A stretch of DNA of 64,000 nt from Pomphorhynchus laevis (lineage: Eukaryota; Acanthocephala; Palaeacanthocephala; Echinorhynchida; Pomphorhynchidae). The stretch covers positions 1 to 64,000 of the forward strand of contig WNNJ02000329.1 in NCBI GenBank assembly GCA_012934845.2, in the 5' to 3' direction. This document shows, one piece after another, positions 1-10,840 of the stretch (position 1 is its first letter; each line of letters begins with the position of its first letter). A program made the position numbers and the translations under genes. Under the pieces are notes generated by a model. The model was not told the origin of the DNA and did no database searches. It saw only the letters and a program-made list of their open reading frames with translations.

Positions 1-690
1 GTATATCTAGATATGAACATTAAATTAACATTAACTAAAACTACTATTAATTTATATCGTAAAGATGACATTTAAATTTACAAACATATTTTTGCATGAG
101 CATTCATGCATACCATATAATATAAAATATAATACATTAAATAATCGAAATTTTAAGAATTGCAACAATATGTAATGATATTGGCTTTCTTCAAAATCAT
201 TTAAATAATTTAATCGATACATATTTTAAACTAGGTTACTATAAAAATAACATCAAGCAGAAAATAGTAAAATATATAAATCAACACAATAATATTAAAG
301 AATAAATTTAAACTCTTAAGTGGCAAATTTTTATGGATGGATAATAAATAATATACTTTGTATTAGAATAAGATACTAGATAGTTATTTCAGAGGAAATA
401 CATCATTAGCATGTATTTGGCCCCGCTGCTATGTTGGTAGAGGAGTTAGGGGCCGAAACCTGATAGCATAGCAGTTCCTCCTGATGACCTCTAATTCTTA
501 TTCTGATACAACGTCTGTTATTTATTAGTCAATTCATAAAAATGACGTTTTTTAAATTTCATTTTTTTTAACTTGATTTAAATTATAGAAAATCTAAAAA
601 CAATTATTAATTTTATTATTTAATTTTTAAATTTTGATTTAGCATTATTATGTTTTGTTTATTTTATAATTATATTAAATACGTAGACTC
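1..690 (+). mobile_element. RT-D element copy 1, 3' part (cut by window edge)
   Basis: The first 360 bases are nearly identical to the 3' half of the reverse transcriptase at 21531-22491, starting in the 'VYLDMN' region. They carry several small indels (for example near 70 and 145) that break the frame. The non-coding tail that follows is shared with the other copy up to the end block at about 670-695 (CAGTTAGCTGATTT). The tail contains the paired blocks described at 22559-22621. This is a dead 3' fragment. Confidence 0.85.
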
Positions 691-717
691 AGTTAGCTGA
701 TTTGATTTAATTTAAAA

Positions 718-795
718 AAAATAAAATAATAATATATTATATTATTATATAGTAATATAATAATATATTATATTATTATATAAAAATATAATACT
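718..795. repeat. AT-only palindromic tandem repeat
   Basis: About two and a half units of roughly 30 bases are built only of A and T (AATAATATATTATATTATTA type), each self-complementary. They directly follow the end of RT-D copy 1. This is simple sequence with no coding potential. Confidence 0.8.
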
Positions 796-1744
796 TAAAT
801 AATATTCCAACATCGGAATATATAATCAATCTTGCTAGATTACACAAGGTGATTTTGTATGCATCTAGTGTGCATAGATGGTAAAAATATTGAATTATGG
901 ACGTGCCTAAATTCCTTATTTGTAATGTTATATCCTTATTATATTAATGTTATATTTTGTAGTATTATTTTGCTGCTTTAAAAGCAATCGCATTACAAGT
1001 TATATATAACTAGCTACATCTTAAATTGAATTCAATGCTACACATTTTTATTCGATCTTACAAGTCTTCAATTAGTATCCTAAATTGCAAAATCAACTAA
1101 TATTTAATTTTATAATTATATTATTTGTACATTATACTTTTAAACGCTTCTAACATTTAAGTTTTCTATTTTAGAAAAGTTAAGTTATTTGCTTAGATTT
1201 TCTATGCTAAAATGCAGTTTGATATATTATATTGTCTTACCGTTTGGTGAATGTATTACCTACTACAACGTTGTAATAATAAATTTCTAACAAATAAATT
1301 AGGCCGCTAACATTAGATTTCTGTAAAATGTAACAAATCGGCAAAATCAAAGAATTGCAAATGTACAGATTAATCTTTATTTAGTAATGTTATATTTGTT
1401 TTTGCAGCTAATTACATAAACTTGCTTTTATACGGAAGACGTTATTTTCGATTAAATAAAATTGTTAATTAAACAAAATCGATACTTAACAACGTTTTCA
1501 GTCAGTTAATAATTATTCCTTAAATAATTTGCGAATAATCTTAAACGAATCTAAAAATCTTGATAATAAGTTAAAAATTGAACTCCAATAAAATTTTATT
1601 GAAATCTTATTATTAAAATTACGTTTAAATAGACATATCTTTTTCTAGTAAATCACTACGATTTTTTCGATCACTTACAAGCTCCCGCCTATCACTTCAA
1701 AATCATCTTGTAAATTATCATCAGAGAAATATACATACTAAAGT
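796..1744. other. intergenic, nothing recognised
   Basis: AT-rich sequence without an open frame of note. I see no element ends, no exon-like stretch and no RNA gene. Confidence 0.6.
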
Positions 1745-2330
1745 TTGAAAAGGCTGGCTTCTGACTTGATTGGTATTCGAACTTTGTTGATTTTCGAAGT
1801 TGAGTGATTTTAGACTTGATTGGTTTTCGGACTTGGTTAGTTTTCGAACTTGGTTGGTTTTCAAACTAGAATGATTTTCGGACTTGATTGGTTTTCGGAC
1901 TTGATTGATTTTTGAACTTGATTGGTTTTCGAACTTGAGTGATTTCGAACTTGAGTGATTTCAGACTTGAGTGATTTCGGACTTGAGTGATTTCGGACTT
2001 GAGTGATTTCGGACTTGAGTGATTTCGGACTTGAGTGATTTCGGACTTGAGTGATTTCGGACTTGAGTGATTTCGGACTTGAGTGATTTCGGACTTGAGT
2101 GATTTCGGACTTGAGTGATTTCGGACTTGAGTGATTTCGGACTTGAGTGATTTCGGACTTGAGTGATTTCGGACTTGAGTGATTTCGGACTTGAGTGATT
2201 TCGGACTTGATTGGTATTCGAAGTTTGTTAATTTTCGAACTTGAGTGATCTTAGACTTAATTGGTTTCCGGACTTGGTTGGTTTTGGACTTTGACGGATT
2301 TCGGACTTGATTGGTATTCGGGTATCGACA
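1745..2330. repeat. 16-bp minisatellite with degenerate flanks
   Basis: The core (about 1931-2205) is some 17 near-perfect copies of the 16-mer GACTTGAGTGATTTCG. The flanks at 1745-1930 and 2206-2330 hold a related, more variable unit (GACTTGATTGGTTTTCG and variants, 17-20 bases). The centre is homogenised while the edges have diverged, the usual picture for a slippage or unequal-exchange minisatellite. Forward frames are not open through the core, so it is unlikely to be protein repeat. Confidence 0.95.
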
Positions 2331-2349
2331 TATAGGAGTAGGAGTGTTT

Positions 2350-2450
2350 ATATATATGTCGAAGTGTTTTCTTCGACATATATTTGTCGAAGTGTTTTCT
2401 TATGTCGAAGTATATTTATATATGTCGAAATGTTTTCTTCGACATATATT
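2350..2450. repeat. two perfect hairpins (TGTCGAAG family)
   Basis: The arm ATATATGTCGAAG at 2352-2364 is perfectly complementary to 2371-2383 across the 6-base loop TGTTTT. A second hairpin has arms at 2418-2429 and 2438-2449, 12 bp, with a similar loop. A partial third unit lies between them (about 2384-2410). An open frame of 84 codons runs across here (2307-2561), but its codons are simply the repeat, so I do not call it a gene. Confidence 0.85.
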
Positions 2451-2561
2451 GATGTACAATTTTACCTAGCTAAACCATTCGACTTGTTCAAAGATACTTC
2501 ACACATTAATAATTACAGCACCCTCTACTTTTTTTATCAGAAACGCATGTCTACAAAATAA

Positions 2562-3985
2562 ATAGAGAATGAACAACTTAATTTTATTATTTTTATAGTT
2601 ATGTTATAGGTCCCCTTTGTTCATTCAGCAGTAAGTAATGTGTACTAATTATGTCAAGTAAATACCCGAGAGATCTATGATTCTGCAACTTTTCTGTTTT
2701 AGTTAATCAATTTCTCTTTCATTTTATTATCTATATTTCTTTCGCTCACTCGGGTTGTTTAAGATAATTGTTAAAAATTAAAGTCTTTACTGTCCTTTAG
2801 CCCTATATTAAGATGATACTTATATTAGCAATATGATAACACATTTCCATTTACATTTATGAACTATATGTATATTTTAAGATTAAAAGACATTCAAAAT
2901 ACCATCGTGACGCAATGATCACTCAGGTTTCGCTTAACACTTAAAATGGGTTAGACTTATAGTTGCGCTAGTATTTAGCGGACATTACATAATACCAATC
3001 CGATAAAACATTCTAGTAATAGCACGAGCCGCACTCCATTATAACTAAGAATTTGACAATTAGTCTAACTTGGCTACTTTAATTACATGTTTATTAATAT
3101 ATTTAATTTATTTTTTATTAAACTGCACGCACTAATGAGTTTCGCATATGCCTGAGTTGAATCATCATATATTCACGCTTCCGGAAAGAAACCATTAGGG
3201 GATCAACATCTTTTTGGCATTAAACCTTTCAAAACTCACAATGTAACATTTTACATTTTACAATTTTATAATGTATATTTGATTTATCACCTATAGACTC
3301 TTTGGCTATCATACTTTGCTAGCAATTAGTTACATTGACCGAAATCGTGGTGATCACAGCGACTGACAAAGCGCGATCGTCATAAAATTTGACGTATTGT
3401 AGCAAATAGTAATCGTAAAGGTCTATAAATTCACGTTAGATTCAGTTTTGTGAAATGATTGTTTAAGATGATTTTATTTATTAAACATCGACCTTGCGTT
3501 TTGGTAAAAGAGGTAATTCATGATACTAGAAGCGACATAAAGCATGAATAAGGCGATCACTTAAAAATCAAGTACTATCTGCATTGCAGCAAACGACCAT
3601 CAAAAATTTACAGATAATATGTCAATATACATTTCTAGCTATGCGGATGGTTATAAAGTCGAATGCTTACTTTTGAAGCGTCAACTTGCACTTCCAACAA
3701 GAAAACAGAAGCGTTTTCTAATTTTCGTTTTTAAGACAGAAAGTCTATAGGGAAGCAGCAAGGGCGACCGTTTTAACAGTGCAAAAAATGTCCATTTTCA
3801 CCCTCTTCAAAACTTCAACTGTCATCGTTGTTATATAGCTTACTTCATAACCCTACGCTCCTACACTAAATAAAGAAATTTTTATAAATATACAACAACT
3901 GATAACTATATAGAAAAACAACATAGAAAAACAGAGTACAATGAACGAATCTTTGTATGTATCACGATTTCATCTTCTATATTCT
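2562..3985. other. intergenic, nothing recognised
   Basis: Slightly less AT-rich than the surroundings in places, but no frame shows family similarity that I recognise. No repeats stand out. Confidence 0.5.
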
Positions 3986-3989
3986 GCTA

Positions 3990-6900
3990 CTTCTTAAGCC
4001 TTATGGCCTGAGGTCCATGGAAATTTGAGCCCCGGCCGCACCAGCGCGCCAACTTCCGACTAAACCATTCGGGGTATCTCACTCCCATAAGAGTCCAGTC
4101 GAGGAGGACTATGGTTTGTTGTCTCGAGAATAGGAGCTTGATAAAGCTTAGTCTTTGCGCTGGGAGACGTCCTTTAAAGAAGTAGACTAATCCCGAGATA
4201 GCCCAAGTAGCCCATAGGCTCACTTGAGTTTTCCCATTAAATGACAGATGATGGCTCGTTTCAGAGCCCACTTAGCGCTATTCAGGATACGTTTGAGCCT
4301 ATCCAGGTTAGCATTCGTTGACCAATTTACCATAATGGTGTAAACCCCAGATATGTTACTCGACTCGTGAAGGTGGGGAGTGGTTGAGACTGCAAAATTG
4401 AGGAGCAAGCAGTGATTGCTAATCTCTTAAGTTTTTCTTCGTGGCAGGGTCGCTGTGAAAGACGACAATCTGCGATTTTTCGGAATTCAAATTAAGATTA
4501 GAAGGGGTAACTGGTCATTTAATCTTGAGAAAAATGGCTGATTTCCGAGACTTCATATTTGCACCTGCGTCCAGAAAACTGGGTTGTGGTATCATCAGGA
4601 TATATCACGAGATGTTGATCGTGTTTAAATGGTTTGAAAAATAATGGTGGCAGCAAGATATAAGACTGGAGAAAGTGGGGAGACTTGAGGCACACCTATA
4701 ATAGGGTAGAACTGATGTACATCAGGGTCGTTTTCATAGAATAACCGCTTGGTATACAGCAATATCTCTACCCTGTTAACAATTCTCGAAGACAACCCGA
4801 GGGACCTGATAGAAGAGATAACAAAGGGAATGGAAATGCAGTCGAATGCGGTCAAAAGTTAAGAAAAACAGCCATAGCAAGCTGCTTACTGCTATCCTGA
4901 CAAAACTGGTGCACTTCACCAATTGCTGAATAGACCGAGCGACCTTTGACAAACCAGCAGAAACTGGGCGGGATAAAATTATGCCTACTAAATTGGTCGC
5001 GGATTCTACGCGCAAGCGCTTTTGAGGGATACTACGCGCAAGCGCTATATGAGGGAATTTTGAATAGAAATGGGCCGCAGGTCTTTGGGACATGAAACCA
5101 ATTTTTTCTTAGGTAAAATTATACGCCGGCTAATATTGCTGCCGGATATATCTGATGGTGAGGCTAAAAGCGTTGTGACGGCCACTTATCTTCTTTGATC
5201 GACTGTCAAAAACTGACAAACTCGAGAAGAGAATGGAGTGACGAATTTGGAGGTGCCCGGGAATGGGCCCCAGAAGTTAAGGATATCCGTAACCGATAAG
5301 TCCATGCTCCTGAAGTCACCCCAGGTTGGAATTGGTTGGGGGAGAAAGCATGGCTTTATAATTATGTAGAGCAAGTGACTCCTTAAAATCTTTATTAAGG
5401 TCAACGCTGCCAATCAAACCCGATGCCCCAATCCGCCAGCAGACAGATCTCTTCTTCTTGAATATCTTCCAGAAGGAAGCCGAAGAGGGACTAAGAAGAG
5501 CAATACTCGTCCTGTCCTTACTCAGCTGGAGTATATATGTAGATCTCCAGTATTCATTCGATAGGACCTGCCTGAAGGAAGCAGAGAGATTGGGAAAGTG
5601 CAGCATTTTCGCTGGGATCTTGAGTTTTGTCGTAGTGAGACTGTAAATGCGACCCTTATAGGTAGTCGACAGTATCGCGGCAGTTGCGAAGAGAGGTAGG
5701 AACTAAATTCGGTCAAACTCTTATTCCCTATCTTGGGGAAGAGTTGGATAGCTGCCTGAAAGAAGGCCACTCTAATTGGATCAAAGTGAAACCTCCTTCT
5801 AATCAGCGTGCCTTCCTCAAGCCGCCAGCGTATTAGGTCATGAGATGTGGTCGGTTGTTGGCTGGACTACTCAGTGCATATGGGTTTTAACAACCACGTC
5901 CGAGGTAGGACGTGGTTGTTAAACCACGTCCTACCTCGGACGGGGTCGGTGGTTTGTGTATAAGATAATCGTTCCTAGCTCTGCGGAGTGCTGCATTAAT
6001 CCAACGACCAGTTCTGTCGTTGAAGTTACCAAGTAACATGTCGTAGCCGCTACCTAAAATACGGTTTAGGATGTCACGGTTCTTGTGAATCTCCAACGGC
6101 CGGATATAGGCATTAGCTAGGCTGATGCATTTACCGTTCTTGACAAGTGCTATAACTTAACAACACATGGCAAAACACGATAAATTTAATAAGACGGATG
6201 ACCTTAAGGAGCATTAAACTAGGGTTAAAATACATTGAGATGACGAGGAGTGAGGAGGGGTTATGTAAGGTGTGAAGTGTGTGTAGATATGTTAAGGGAT
6301 AAATCGAGTAATGTCTGGGTTAGACGGATAGATCGCGTCTCCTGAAGAACTATAACATCTACATTTCTACCAGATAGAAGCCTAAGGGCGGAAGCACCTC
6401 CCGAATTCCACTGAAGAATATTAAGTGAACAACGCTCATGAATACTTCCTATTGTGTTAGTGATACCGGAGTGGGTCGCCCACCATCTAGTCGGAACCAG
6501 AGGAGAAAAAATAGCCATTTCTACCTCCTGTTCCAACAGGATATGACATGTGTCCAAGGGCATAATCATCATTTCCTTGTTTTGCGACTGCCCACAAAGA
6601 GTTCGTTCATACCAGCTTCTTCGATATACTGTGCTGAACTATTTCTCTTATTGGACTTGGCTATATTTATTTTGTTCGTCGCCTTCCCAACTGAGGGAGC
6701 CCGGATGGAATTACCCAGTTGACTAACTACAGATTTGACTAGGTTCTCCAAGCGAACCACAGATTCTTGATGTTTCGTTTCCATGAATTTCAGTATACCA
6801 ACATCAAAAAGTTTTTCTTCTTTTTTCTCGGATGTGACAGATGCAGCAAAACTATCGGGTTTGGATTTAACACGCATGTACCGCTTATTGATAGTTCTTA

Positions 6901-7250
6901 AAGAAACTACATTTATTTGACCATGTGGGATGATCACCTCCACAGTTCAAGCAGCAATGTCTACTCTCGCATTTAGTCTGATGCAGTGTATTTGAGCCGC
7001 AAACCCCGCATTTCTGTGGCAAGGGACAAACAGAGGACCAATGCCCCACTAGTGGCAATTGTTGCAGTAAGGGTACGTTAATATATCCGTCTCCAATAAA
7101 GAGATTTCAGATTGTACCCCATAAATGGGTTACAAGAAGAGTTCATGATATTCTGAGAGGCATCCACTCGGGCGTTACAAAATGCCACCGGGATGAGAAA
7201 TTTCTTTGATATCAAAATTCTTTGATAGTTCAGACAACATGTTACTTAAA
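3990..7250 (-). mobile_element. LINE-A copy 1, dead non-LTR retrotransposon
   Basis: Read on the minus strand from 7250 to 3990 the order is: CCHC zinc-knuckle remains of a gag-like ORF1 (about 6940-7090); a gag-type segment (6569-6943); an endonuclease start with the '[10 protein letters not shown]' and 'DVIVLQET' motifs (about 6330-6460); the endonuclease 'LLGNFNDRTGRW' motif (about 5990-6040); an RT with 'FDCISIPF' and 'GVPQVSPLSPVLY' (about 4640-4860); then a GC-richer 3' UTR to 3990. Frameshifts and stops occur throughout. The order gag, apurinic-type endonuclease, RT is that of the Jockey/I group. Copies 2 (18841-21290) and 3 (32075-35580) align along its length. Confidence 0.9.
5897..5942. 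repeat. 21-bp perfect inverted repeat inside LINE-A copy 1
   Basis: Bases 5897-5917 are perfectly complementary to 5922-5942, separated by only 4 bases. Copies 2 and 3 of the same element have ordinary unique sequence at the corresponding place (about 20540-20630 and 33925-34010). The palindrome is therefore specific to this copy. Confidence 0.85.
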
Positions 7251-7389
7251 CGTTAAACGCTCCTATACTCATCAAGCGTCAGTAGCTACAAATACACTCA
7301 CCCAAACAGCTTGACTGCCAGAAATGCGATTATACAACTGACTATATAATATTTATGACTATAAATATTTATTTCATGCTACCCAGCAT

Positions 7390-7515
7390 AGTTCGCACCG
7401 ACTGGACTCTTCGGGGCGGGTTGAGAAACCCCGGGTGGTTCAGTCGGAAGGCGGCGTGTTGGATAGGTTGGGGGTCAGATCCCTCTGGATTTGAGGCCGT
7501 AATATCGGTATAAAA
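7390..7515 (+). mobile_element. LINE-A 3'-UTR fragment, opposite strand
   Basis: This GC-rich patch (GGCGGCGTGTTGGAT, then 'gaggcc') is the reverse complement of the 3'-UTR starts of the LINE-A copies at about 18865-18945 and 32090-32160. It is a fourth, severely 5'-truncated insertion in the plus orientation, 140 bases from the 5' remains of copy 1. Confidence 0.85.
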
Positions 7516-7906
7516 AGACTTGAATAAGAGAAGAAAGAGAATCGTGTTTTTTGACTGACTTTTTAATCACTTTATTTATCACTGTTTTTGTAAGAAAATC
7601 TTATTATTATTTATTTCATGCTACCTACATGCTAGTTTAGAAATAACTAGCAAACTTAACCTATATGTGAAGTACAGTTTAATGTAAAGCATTTGTATGC
7701 ATTCGTGGTCACTTCAAATAGTACAAATACCGTAATTATCAAACGTTACAATACTTTTTTATAAATAAAATTTATAAATAATTAAATATTTATTTTTATT
7801 ATACAAATAATTTATAATTTTTCATTTTATAAGAGTTGATTCAGCAAAATTAGAAGATAACCACGACATTTAATTAATATCAAGAGAGATAAAAGTGTAA
7901 AACTAC
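7516..7906. other. intergenic, nothing recognised
   Basis: AT-rich spacer between a LINE-A fragment and the 3' end of the aminoacylase gene. No features are seen. Confidence 0.6.
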
Positions 7907-7912
7907 TTTATT
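7907..7912 (-). terminator. poly(A) signal AATAAA of the aminoacylase gene
   Basis: AATAAA on the minus strand begins about 25 bases past the TGA stop at 7938-7940, a normal distance for an animal gene with a short 3' UTR. Confidence 0.6.
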
Positions 7913-7937
7913 AAATAACTAAGTGTATAAGAATAAT

Positions 7938-9131
7938 TCAGGATAGCAAACTTTTTAAGAGCTCGGTGTAAATTTTAATGCCAAAACAAAATACATCTTC
8001 ACTAATGAACTCGTCGTGATCATGAATTGCAATTGGTGTATTATTAAACGGGCTTAGCCCGATGGCAGGTATACCAAGCTCTCTAATGTACCGCATGTCC
8101 GTAGTTCCAGGCATTGTCATTGTTAAGCATTTCAAATCCATCTTTTTAAATATATCTGTAATATCAGTAGCCCATTGAATGGCTTCTGATTCAACTACTT
8201 TAGAAATAATTGGTCTAGTCTGATAATGAATTTCAACTCCATCCATACTTGAAATGGCATCAAGTACTTCAACAAAAGTGTCAATCATTTTCGGCGGAAC
8301 ACGAATGTCAAAAGTCGCATTTAGTTCAGATGGAATAATATTCGTCTGTATGCCTCCAGACATTTTAGTTAAGTTTGCTGTTATTATATTGCCTAATTGT
8401 AGTAAATCTAAAGGCGTGTTAATATCGATAACGTTTTGTTTATGCAGATCGTATAGCATATTGAAAACGGTACGAAATCTTTCACTGCTAAATTCCGGAC
8501 AATTCGGTAATGACCCATGACCAGTTCGACCGGTAAATTGGAAATCAATCCAATATGGATATCGCTCATCTATTGCAATTAAGTATTCATTTGTAGGCGA
8601 CGGACAAGCTTCATCTAGTGCTAAGGCTATCTTATGATCAGTAAAAAATTTTGACTTTACCAACTGATTCATTCCTAGATGCCCGCCAACTTCTTCATCT
8701 GGTATAAGTAAGATATACACATTTCTCTTTGGTATGAAGCCACTTTGACTCAATCGACGAATAGCTTCAATTTGGATAATTGCAATCGATTTCATATCTT
8801 GAGTTCCTCTACCATAAATCATGCCATCAGAACTTCTAAGTCCAAAAGGCTTACCTTTGGTCCACTTGCCAACGTCAAATGGCACAACGTCCATATGCGA
8901 ATTTAATAGTATACCAGGCAATAATGTGTTTTGGGAATTCCATGTAAGCACCACGTAAGGGAATCCGGATGGAAGCTTATCGCTGAAAAAGTCTAGAACA
9001 GGTATTTCTGAAGCATACTCCTCCATAAATTTAACAACATCATTGTATTTTGGGCACGGCTGAACAGTATCAATACTAATATATTGTAATAATCGCTCAA
9101 CGGCCATGTCATCATTCGATTTGTCATCCAT
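7938..9131 (-). CDS. ACY1: aminoacylase-1 (N-acyl-aliphatic-L-amino acid amidohydrolase), single exon
   Basis: A 397-residue uninterrupted protein of the zinc-dependent M20 family, which in the cytosol hydrolyses N-acetylated amino acids to free amino acid and acetate. It has the family's usual length (about 400). The metal and catalytic residues are all present: H79 and D81 in 'NSHMDVV', D112 in 'GRGTQDMK', the E146-E147 pair in 'PDEEVGG', the acidic ligand in 'ALDEACPSP' (about 174), H205 in 'GRTGHGSLP' of the dimerisation lid, and the C-terminal 'IHDHDE' histidine (about 370). 'GGIQTNIIP' of the lid domain is also kept. The first ATG is preceded in frame by TAG four codons upstream, which supports this start, though a 5'-UTR intron is possible. 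Absence of introns where other genes here have them suggests a retrocopy or intron loss; no decay is visible. Confidence 0.95.
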   Translation of the reverse strand: MDDKSNDDMAVERLLQYISIDTVQPCPKYNDVVKFMEEYASEIPVLDFFSDKLPSGFPYVVLTWNSQNTLLPGILLNSHMDVVPFDVGKWTKGKPFGLRSSDGMIYGRGTQDMKSIAIIQIEAIRRLSQSGFIPKRNVYILLIPDEEVGGHLGMNQLVKSKFFTDHKIALALDEACPSPTNEYLIAIDERYPYWIDFQFTGRTGHGSLPNCPEFSSERFRTVFNMLYDLHKQNVIDINTPLDLLQLGNIITANLTKMSGGIQTNIIPSELNATFDIRVPPKMIDTFVEVLDAISSMDGVEIHYQTRPIISKVVESEAIQWATDITDIFKKMDLKCLTMTMPGTTDMRYIRELGIPAIGLSPFNNTPIAIHDHDEFISEDVFCFGIKIYTELLKSLLS

Positions 9132-9286
9132 CTTGGGATCCTATAAATCTATAACATTTATTTTAATTTAAAATTTTAATAATAAATGTTATCGTTATAA
9201 ATATTAATTGTATAAACAATGTTAAAATAATAAGATAAATTGTTTTATAGTGTAAAAATATGATTGCTTCTTTTCAATCCGAAACA

Positions 9287-9975
9287 ACATAGCAGTTCCT
9301 TCTGATGACCTCTATTAAATATTCGAATGCATCATTTATACAACTATAAATAATAAATAATTATAAAAGATTTTATATAATTGATATTTATATAACAATA
9401 ACATTTATTATTAAAATTTTAAATAAAAATCAATTGTTACGAATTGACTAATAAATAATATACGATGCATCAGACTGATGCATCGCACATTATATGTGAT
9501 AATATATATTATATATGTGATATATAATATGTGATATTATATTATAATATTAATATGTGATCATATATTATATATGATCATCTAGCCTAATGACATCAGG
9601 CTAGATGTCATCAGGAGGAACTGATATGGTATCAGGTTTCGATCCCTATTCCTCGATCCAACATAATAGCATGAGTTACTATCTTATTCAAATACAAAGT
9701 ATTCAAATACATCGTATATTATTTATTAGTTAATTAGTAAACATGATTTATATTTAAAATTTTAATAATAAATGTTATTGTTATTAAATCGTATATAATT
9801 ATTTTTTATTTATAATTATTTATCTTTATTTTTAATTTATATTGTATAAATTTATCGACGTTTTATGTTTCGCCCACTTATGTAAACTTGTATAAAATCT
9901 GTAATAATTATTTATCTTTATTTCTGATTTAAATTAATAAGGATAAAATACGTTGACAGTTGGCTGATCTGATTA
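9287..9975. mobile_element. broken copies of the short inverted-repeat (SIR) element
   Basis: 9287-9315 carries the forward motif (CATAGCAGTTCC, then CTGATGACCTC). 9440-9473 carries the terminal motif GACTAATAAATAATATACGA. 9610-9730 carries the reverse-strand form (ATCAGGAGGAAC, 'tcaggtttcg', then the other terminus near 9715-9735). At 9950-9975 the end block resembling the RT-D 3' end recurs (AAATACGTTGACAGTTGGCTGAT). At least two nested or rearranged copies are present. Confidence 0.7.
9463..9620. repeat. cluster of adjacent palindromes
   Basis: CGATGCATCAG (9463-9473) pairs with 9475-9485 around a single central base. It is followed by an AT palindrome around 9558-9581 (TGATCATATAT and its complement) and by CTAGCCT/AGGCTAG around 9584-9606. 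These lie within the rearranged SIR copies. Confidence 0.7.
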
Positions 9976-10840
9976 TTAGTTTCTATAATGAGGATTAATT
10001 ACAGCAAGAAAATCACAAAGAAACATTTTAATTTTTGTACTTGGCAGGTAAAACAAATTTTAATGTTTATTATCAATTGCTGGTAATTAATTAAGGAGCA
10101 AACGTTTTGTGTTTTCTCATTAATAAACTCATCAATATAAGCAGTAGTATAAACCGGTAGCTTACTGGTTTTGTATTTGAGATTTTGCGTAAATAATAAA
10201 TACATTGAAAGAATAATACAGCCCAATAAATCATATATAAAATAACCAATTTAACAAATAATCTATTTAGTTATTAATTTATATAATTTATAGTTATAAT
10301 TATATTTAATTAAATATAATTATAATTGAAAAATGTTCAGAATTTTCGACCGTGCCCTTTCTACAATAAAATGTTTTAATGGACGCCATAAAAAATACAT
10401 AAAAAATGCATAAAACATTACATTTATCATCACCTGAGAGTTTATTTGAGCTAAAATTTTGATACTTGGTTTATTCGACTCCGCTGATTCAAATAATATT
10501 AAAAAAATCGTTGTGTCCATAATTGAAAAATTGAGAAAACACATGTTTTTATCTCAAAAAAAATTTATCATACTTTTTTGTTAGCTTTTACTTGATATAT
10601 TTTTTATGTCATGAAAACTTGTCTATTGAAAAATTTTCAGAATTTTCGACCTTGTACATAGGTTGTTATCGATGTTCATCTACAAAATAACAAATACAAT
10701 GTTACAAAGGGAAGAATACAAAATTTCAATGTTAAAAGACTTTAAGGGTTCGAATAAAGCCGTTGTCTTGCTTATTGACATCTGGTTTGCTTTCTTTTAT
10801 GATTGAACCTTGTGGGACGAAGCAAAAAATATGGTTAGGA
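9976..10840. other. intergenic; one 25-base phrase repeated
   Basis: The phrase AATTTTCGACC with preceding 'attgaaaaa(t/a)tttcag' appears near 10325 and again near 10625 in direct orientation. Otherwise AT-rich and unrecognised. The minus-strand frames of about 75 codons here are low-complexity and I do not call them genes. Confidence 0.5.

Noticed and set aside
1931-2205. CRISPR array
   Set aside because: Head-to-tail 16-mers without spacers in a eukaryotic genome; it is a minisatellite.
2307-2561. 84-codon open frame as a gene
   Set aside because: Most of it is translated TGTCGAAG hairpin repeat; there is no independent support.
6438-6722. plus-strand 94-codon frame in LINE-A
   Set aside because: It is the antisense shadow of the endonuclease and gag region of LINE-A copy 1.
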